Positions 59,628 through 64,000 of a stretch of DNA of 64,000 nucleotides are shown here, piece after piece. This DNA is from CAYNHQ01 sp964397255 (GTDB taxonomy: Bacteria > Bdellovibrionota_G > JALEGL01 > DATDPG01). The notes below the pieces were generated by a model, which was given only the letters and a program-made list of their open reading frames with translations, ran no database searches and was not told the DNA's origin. Numbering within the stretch: position 1 is the stretch's first letter; each line of letters starts with the position of its first letter. Location of the stretch: positions 1-64,000 of the forward strand of contig CAYNHQ010000010.1 of NCBI GenBank assembly GCA_964397255.1, given 5' to 3'. The position numbers were made by a program, and so were the translations under genes.

Positions 59628-60686
59628 CTAGGGAATGACTTCGAGTAGTTCCCGCATGGCCTGTTCAATCGAATTCTGCTGGGGAACCGATACTTCCTCC
59701 AGAGACCATGCCAGACCTACGCCGGGCGTATTGGCGCCCGCCAAAAGCTTCGGTGGAGCATCGAGAGAATAAAACGCGTGATCGGTCACCTGTCGAATCA
59801 CATGCTCACCGTAGTTGGTGACTTCCGTATCTTCATTCACCACTAAAAGGCGGCCCGTTTTCTCCACGGAGGATATAACAGCATCTAAATCAAGAGGAAA
59901 AAGCGTTTGTAAATCAATCACTTCAATACTAGCTCCACCGTTTTGCTTTAACTCATCTGCAGCACGAATACAGAGAGGAAGAGTTCGGCCATAGCTGATC
60001 ACGGTGAGTTGATCTCCTTCGCGGCAGACCTTTGCTTTTCCAATGGAAATTTCAAAATCAGGGAGCTTCGGCCACTTTGGCTTCCACTTGGAACGATCTC
60101 CTAGAGGAGCATCAATCATCTTGGAGAGTTCTTTCGGATCATTCGGCTCCCCCGGAATTTTCTCTTCACTCGTGCTTCGAATCAGAGCCTTCGGATAAAG
60201 GAACATGACAGGATTTGGATCTTTGATGGCTGATATTAATAGTCCGTAGGCATCAACGGGTGTGCAAGGAAGAACGATCTTCCAGCCCTGGATATGTGTC
60301 ATCATCGAATCAAACGAGTGGGAGTGATAAACGGAACCGTGAATTCCGGATCCCACGGGAGTCATGACCACCATCGGCACGGTAAACTCCCCATTGGAAC
60401 TCCAGCAGGAATTGCCCGCAATCTTGAGTAAATCGATCGTATTAAAAATGTAATCGCAGAACTGAACTTCGCAGACGGGTTTCTCTCCGGCCAGGGCGAG
60501 GCCGATCGCCGATCCGATAATTCCCCGTTCATCCAGTGGCGAATTCCAGGTGGTTTCCAGACCCTGCGTACAGGTGAAAACGCCCCCCAGGGGAGGACCC
60601 ACGTCTTCGCCGAAAATATCTTTCACGCCGAGACGCGTTTCCCCGACATGAAGTGCCATTCGAATGGCCTGTGCGATGCTTGCCAT
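59628..60686 (-). CDS. bkdB: Branched-chain 2-oxoacid dehydrogenase E1 beta subunit
   Basis: The protein has 352 residues from ATG 60686, one base after the E1alpha stop; this start gives MASIAQAIRMALH, the normal beginning of E1beta. FGEDVGPPLGGVFTCTQGL, the TPP-contacting GSGIHGSVYHSHSFDSMMTHIQG and the C-terminal VVNEDTEVTNYGEHVIRQ stretch are typical of E1beta. With E1alpha it decarboxylates branched-chain 2-oxoacids; an acetyl-CoA-forming pyruvate complex cannot be fully excluded. Confidence 0.88.
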   Translation of the reverse strand: MASIAQAIRMALHVGETRLGVKDIFGEDVGPPLGGVFTCTQGLETTWNSPLDERGIIGSAIGLALAGEKPVCEVQFCDYIFNTIDLLKIAGNSCWSSNGEFTVPMVVMTPVGSGIHGSVYHSHSFDSMMTHIQGWKIVLPCTPVDAYGLLISAIKDPNPVMFLYPKALIRSTSEEKIPGEPNDPKELSKMIDAPLGDRSKWKPKWPKLPDFEISIGKAKVCREGDQLTVISYGRTLPLCIRAADELKQNGGASIEVIDLQTLFPLDLDAVISSVEKTGRLLVVNEDTEVTNYGEHVIRQVTDHAFYSLDAPPKLLAGANTPGVGLAWSLEEVSVPQQNSIEQAMRELLEVIP

Positions 60687-60687
60687 A

Positions 60688-61698
60688 TTACCCAAAAATG
60701 TGGTCGTAGATCGTAGAAGGATCGGGCGCCGGCTCGTTTCGGACAATTTTGAGGACTTCCATCGCTTCACGCGCATATTCCTCACGAATCGATTCACATT
60801 CTTTTGCCGAAAAAAGTTTCTCGCTCACCAGTTGTTTTTCAAAGTCCACCAAGCAGTCCACCTCATTGGTGACGCGCGCGGCTCCCGATGCCGAGGAATG
60901 ACCATAGAGACGGGATACCGTGGCCTCTAGACAAAACGGTTTTCGTTCCTTCCGCACATATTCGATCACCTCAGCGAGCTTGTTCCAAGAGGCAATAGGA
61001 TCATTTCCGTTTACCGTATCCCAACGAATACCATGGGCATCCGCCCGCTTCGCAATGATTCGATCTCCATGAACCTGATTATACGGTGTGGAAATCCCGT
61101 AACGATTGTTCACGACCAATATGAGAATCGGAAGCTCCCGGCCGGGCCGGCTCGACCAATTCAGGCAGGTCGCGAAATCTCCTTCGGCGGTTCCCGCATC
61201 TCCACCGGTAACGATCGTAATTCCATCTCCCCCATGGCGCTTTTGAGCGATCGCCGTTCCCGGAGCAATGGAAAGTTGCGTTTCAATCGTGGAAGTGACC
61301 GGCATCACATTCCATTTTTTAAGAGCGAAGTGATTCGTGAAATTTCGGCCACCTGAAAAGGGATCCGTGGCCACAGACGCCATCTGGCGAATCCCGTCGA
61401 TCATTTCCATTCCCATGGCGAGCATCGTGGCGGAATTTCGGTAATGAAAATGAAGAAAGTCATAATCCAGACCCTCTCCTTTCTTAATGAGAAGGCCGAG
61501 GGGAACATTAAAGGCTTCTTCGCCGGGGCCGCCGATCCAAAAAAAACCTTCGCCTCCCTTGTTCATCTTGATCATTCGCTCTTCCAGAGCGCGGGCCTTT
61601 GCCATCAAGCGATAGACCTTTTTCTTGTCTAATTTGGGCAACACTTCCTCCTCTTCCTCGTTTCGAACACGATGAAGATGACGTTTACGTGAGTTCAT
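60688..61698 (-). CDS. bkdA: Branched-chain 2-oxoacid dehydrogenase E1 alpha subunit
   Basis: The protein has 336 residues. The thiamine-diphosphate motif is GGDAGTAEGDFATCLNWSSRPG followed by VVNNRYGISTPYNQVHG. The segment YRLMAKARALEERM is the usual N-terminal helix, and HFHYRNSATMLAMG lies at the active site. The local signature (HYRNSATMLAMGM, ISTPYNQ) is closer to branched-chain than to pyruvate enzymes. It overlaps the dihydrolipoamide dehydrogenase gene by 14 nt. Leucine-catabolism genes elsewhere in the window support this substrate. Confidence 0.88.
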   Translation of the reverse strand: MNSRKRHLHRVRNEEEEEVLPKLDKKKVYRLMAKARALEERMIKMNKGGEGFFWIGGPGEEAFNVPLGLLIKKGEGLDYDFLHFHYRNSATMLAMGMEMIDGIRQMASVATDPFSGGRNFTNHFALKKWNVMPVTSTIETQLSIAPGTAIAQKRHGGDGITIVTGGDAGTAEGDFATCLNWSSRPGRELPILILVVNNRYGISTPYNQVHGDRIIAKRADAHGIRWDTVNGNDPIASWNKLAEVIEYVRKERKPFCLEATVSRLYGHSSASGAARVTNEVDCLVDFEKQLVSEKLFSAKECESIREEYAREAMEVLKIVRNEPAPDPSTIYDHIFG

Positions 61699-63136
61699 AC
61701 TTCCTCTCCGGACGAGCGGTAGGGGTCCGATTGAGGATATGTATCGCCCGACCCAGCGCCGCTTCGGCCGATTCCATGACGGATTCCGACAGTGTGGGGT
61801 GGGGATGAACCGTCAGGGCGAGGTCTTCCACCGTGGCTCCCATTTCAATCGCGAGAGAGGCTTCGCTGATGAGATCGGAAGCGTTGGGTCCGATGATTTG
61901 AACTCCAAGCAAAAGATTGTTTTTCTTGTCACTGATGGTTTTTACAAACCCTTCCGTTTGTTCCGTCGACATGGCGCGGCCTGATACCGCAAAGGGAAAT
62001 TTTCCTACCAGGATGTCTGCACCACTTTTCCGGGCTTCTTCTTCTGAAAGCCCGACGGTGGCGATTTCCGGGTCCGTGAATATTGCTCCCGGCATGGCGC
62101 GAACATCCAGTTCTTCCGGATGTCCTGCAATGATCTCGGCGGCCACCAAACCTTCCTTCGAAGCTTTGTGCGCTAAAAGAGGAGGGCCGATGACGTCCCC
62201 AATTCCATAAATATGGGAAAGATTGGTTTGAAGTTTCTTATTCACCTGAAGATTTCCCTTGGGTCCCAACTGGACACCGATCTTTTCGAGGCCGAATCCC
62301 TTCGCATTGGGAGTTCTTCCGATCGAGAGAAGAATCACATCGCAAGCCACAGTAATTTTTTCTTTCGGCGTTTGGACGGAAACGGTAAGCCCACCTTTCT
62401 TCTTTTCGTAAGAAAGAGCCTTGGACGAAAGATAAACGCTAATTTTTCTCTTCCGGCAGATTCGAGAAAGCGTTTCAGAAATTTCTCGATCCGTTCCGGG
62501 TAGAAGCTGATCCATCATCTCGATGACGGTCACTTCGGTTCCGAGCTTCTGGTAGAGCATTCCGATTTCCATACCGATGACGCCGCCGCCGATTACACAG
62601 AGACGCTTGGGAGGTGTCGTCCATTCCAGCGCATCTTTGGAATCGACCACATTTTTCCCATCCATCTCAAATCCTGGAATGGAAATGGGTAGAGAGCCGG
62701 TAGCTACAATGGCATTTTGAAATTCTATTTCGATGTCTCCGGAGTTGGCTCCTTTGACGATCAATTTTTTGGCGGTTTCAAACGAAGCCTCACCCCTGAA
62801 TATTTCGACACCGCTGGCTTTGCAAAGTTGTGCAACACCCCCCGTTAATTTCTTCACAATGCCTTTTTTCCATTCCTGCGTCTTTTTCATGTCGATCGAG
62901 ACTTTTCCGACGGTAATCCCGATCTCGCTGCTATTGGATATATCTTCGTAAACTTTCGCCGCATGAATCAGCGCCTTGGAAGGGATACAGCCCCAATTGA
63001 GGCAGACGCCCCCGAGGTTGTCCCGTTCAATCAGCACTACAGACTTACCGAGTTGGCCGAGACGGATAGCGGCCACATAGCCCCCCGGGCCTCCGCCGAT
63101 AATCACCACGTCTTTTTTGAGTTGATGCTTTGCCAC
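61685..63136 (-). CDS. lpdA: Dihydrolipoamide dehydrogenase (E3)
   Basis: The protein has 483 residues. FAD motif VVIIGGGPGGYVAAIRLGQLG, redox-active disulfide Cys45/Cys50 in GGVCLNWGCIPSKAL, NAD motif CVIGGGVIGMEIG, and the catalytic His-Glu pair in LTVHPHPTLSESVMESA near the C-terminus are all present. It reoxidises the lipoyl groups of E2 with NAD+. It overlaps the E1alpha gene and follows the E2 gene by 10 bp. Confidence 0.94.
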   Translation of the reverse strand: MAKHQLKKDVVIIGGGPGGYVAAIRLGQLGKSVVLIERDNLGGVCLNWGCIPSKALIHAAKVYEDISNSSEIGITVGKVSIDMKKTQEWKKGIVKKLTGGVAQLCKASGVEIFRGEASFETAKKLIVKGANSGDIEIEFQNAIVATGSLPISIPGFEMDGKNVVDSKDALEWTTPPKRLCVIGGGVIGMEIGMLYQKLGTEVTVIEMMDQLLPGTDREISETLSRICRKRKISVYLSSKALSYEKKKGGLTVSVQTPKEKITVACDVILLSIGRTPNAKGFGLEKIGVQLGPKGNLQVNKKLQTNLSHIYGIGDVIGPPLLAHKASKEGLVAAEIIAGHPEELDVRAMPGAIFTDPEIATVGLSEEEARKSGADILVGKFPFAVSGRAMSTEQTEGFVKTISDKKNNLLLGVQIIGPNASDLISEASLAIEMGATVEDLALTVHPHPTLSESVMESAEAALGRAIHILNRTPTARPERKYELT

Positions 63137-63146
63137 GGGCGCTCCT

Positions 63147-64000
63147 TTAGCTCTGAATCATAAAATTCCAAGCATTTTCGAGATAACGAATCACTCCCTG
63201 CAAGAACGTCGCTCCCAATTGACCATCCACCACACGATGGTCGAGTGAAACCGAAAGATTCGCCATTTGACGAATGACAATCTGGCCATCCCGGACGACA
63301 GGGCGGGGGGCGATCTTGTGGAAACCGACAATCCCCACTTCAGGATAATTAATGATGGGCGTGGCCATTAACCCCCCCACATGTCCCGTGGAAGTCAGTG
63401 TAAACGTGCCGCCCTTTAAGTCATCCAGCGCCAGCTTTCCGCTCCGCCCTTTTTGTGCGAGGTTTTGAATTTCTTCCGAAATCTCAATGAGCGATTTCTG
63501 ATCGGCATTTTTGATCACGGGTACGACCAGATCATTGTCCTGTGTGGCCACAGCCAGGCCGATGTTAAAGTAATGCTTGATGACGATTTCATTTTTTTCT
63601 TCATCGAGCGTGGCATTCAGACGTGGATATTCTTTGAGCGCTGCGCAAATGGCTTTTACGACAAACGAGAGATAGCTCAGCTTAATTCCCTGCTTGGCCA
63701 ACTCTTCATTCGAGGAGGCGCGAAAATCAACGATTTGAGTCATGTCGCATTCGTCGACATGCGTGAAGTGCGCCGCCTTATGTTTTGAAAGAGTCATGTG
63801 CTCTGCGATTTTTCGTCGAATGCCGGCCAGGGGAATCCGCTCCTCGCCGCCCTGAACAAAATTCCGTGAGGGGGCAATGTAAGGTCGCATCGGTGCACCC
63901 GCACGCGTGGCACCTCCGCGGGAATTTGTGAGATCTTCGCGTGTGACTCGTCCCAGAGGTCCACTTCCGGTGACGGCCGAGAGATCGATACCCGATTCAC
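63147..64000 (-). CDS. Branched-chain 2-oxoacid dehydrogenase E2 acyltransferase, 5' end beyond window
   Basis: The window contains 284 codons of the C-terminal part; the frame runs off the right edge. The first visible residues, ESGIDLSAVTGSGPLGRVTREDL, are the peripheral-subunit-binding domain that docks E1/E3. The catalytic acyltransferase domain follows, with HRVVDGQLGATFLQG holding the catalytic His and Asp. The lipoyl domain must lie outside. It is the first gene seen of the E2-E3-E1alpha-E1beta operon. Confidence 0.9.
   Translation of the reverse strand, partial: ESGIDLSAVTGSGPLGRVTREDLTNSRGGATRAGAPMRPYIAPSRNFVQGGEERIPLAGIRRKIAEHMTLSKHKAAHFTHVDECDMTQIVDFRASSNEELAKQGIKLSYLSFVVKAICAALKEYPRLNATLDEEKNEIVIKHYFNIGLAVATQDNDLVVPVIKNADQKSLIEISEEIQNLAQKGRSGKLALDDLKGGTFTLTSTGHVGGLMATPIINYPEVGIVGFHKIAPRPVVRDGQIVIRQMANLSVSLDHRVVDGQLGATFLQGVIRYLENAWNFMIQS

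Noticed and set aside
1..64000. CRISPR arrays, tRNA/rRNA genes, insertion sequences or prophage genes
   Set aside because: No regularly spaced repeats, no tRNA cloverleaf noticed by eye, and no transposase, integrase or phage structural gene among the proteins. A tRNA missed by eye is possible; a covariance-model scan would settle it.

Overview
The window looks like a stretch of a Gram-negative, aerobic, heterotrophic chromosome of moderate GC content, most likely from the old deltaproteobacterial assemblage (Myxococcota, Bdellovibrionota or a related uncultured phylum). The clues are an AgmX/PglI-type C-terminal domain, DUF4388 and MshEN proteins, many lipoproteins and Pro/Thr-linker outer-membrane proteins, a MYXO-CTERM-like tail and aa3-oxidase assembly genes. 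The placement is inference. I saw no rRNA, tRNA, CRISPR array, transposase or integrase.

Layout. 1-3900 is an accessory-looking end: a beta-helix protein without a clear start, an unrecognised gene, a 28-codon remnant of thpR, a Fic protein and a glutaredoxin. 3915-9522 holds cell-envelope genes: a lone transpeptidase, a HAMP protein, a polytopic membrane protein, a HEAT/AgmX protein and a beta-barrel. 9542-14706 holds an RluA-type pseudouridine synthase, tdh-kbl threonine catabolism, a dCMP deaminase and a haem/copper lipoprotein. 14716-21484 (minus strand) holds vapBC, a tandem gap pair whose first member lacks the catalytic cysteine, an SDR, glpD and a POT transporter. 21509-26091 is an apparent operon for haem A synthesis and oxidase assembly (cupredoxin, CtaA-CtaB fusion, ABC exporter, DUF420). 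27026-33875 (minus) holds metH and a very large CPBP-type membrane protein. 33874-40293 holds leucine-catabolism genes (mccB, liuC, HMG-CoA lyase), an M28 peptidase and fumC.

40424-45285 contains one of the two most unusual loci. A 637-residue secreted protein of unknown family lies between two 58-bp direct repeats (56/58 identical). The repeat encodes the C-terminus of a flavoprotein on one strand and the C-terminal tail of a secreted protein on the other. 45336-55244 holds a phosphoesterase, yajQ, small secreted proteins, an operon of 4-nt-overlapping genes (MDR, MDR, ltaE, MshEN), a small zinc-ribbon gene, a ferredoxin fusion and a DUF4388/TPR protein. 55250-57171 holds mazEF, half a TauE transporter and an orphan relB. 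At 57260-58162 a second small secreted gene lies between the 3' end of an EF-hand gene and a decayed copy of that same 3' end, which mirrors the 41-43 kb locus. 58697-64000 (minus) is a branched-chain 2-oxoacid dehydrogenase cluster (E2, Lpd, E1alpha, E1beta) that runs off the right edge.

How the genes work together. The oxoacid dehydrogenase and the mccB-liuC-lyase block fit leucine/branched-chain amino-acid catabolism. With tdh-kbl, ltaE, a peptide transporter and a secreted aminopeptidase they suggest growth on protein-derived amino acids feeding the TCA cycle and an aa3-type oxidase. Superimposed on this core are toxin-antitoxin loci and two inserted secreted-protein genes with duplicated host-gene ends.
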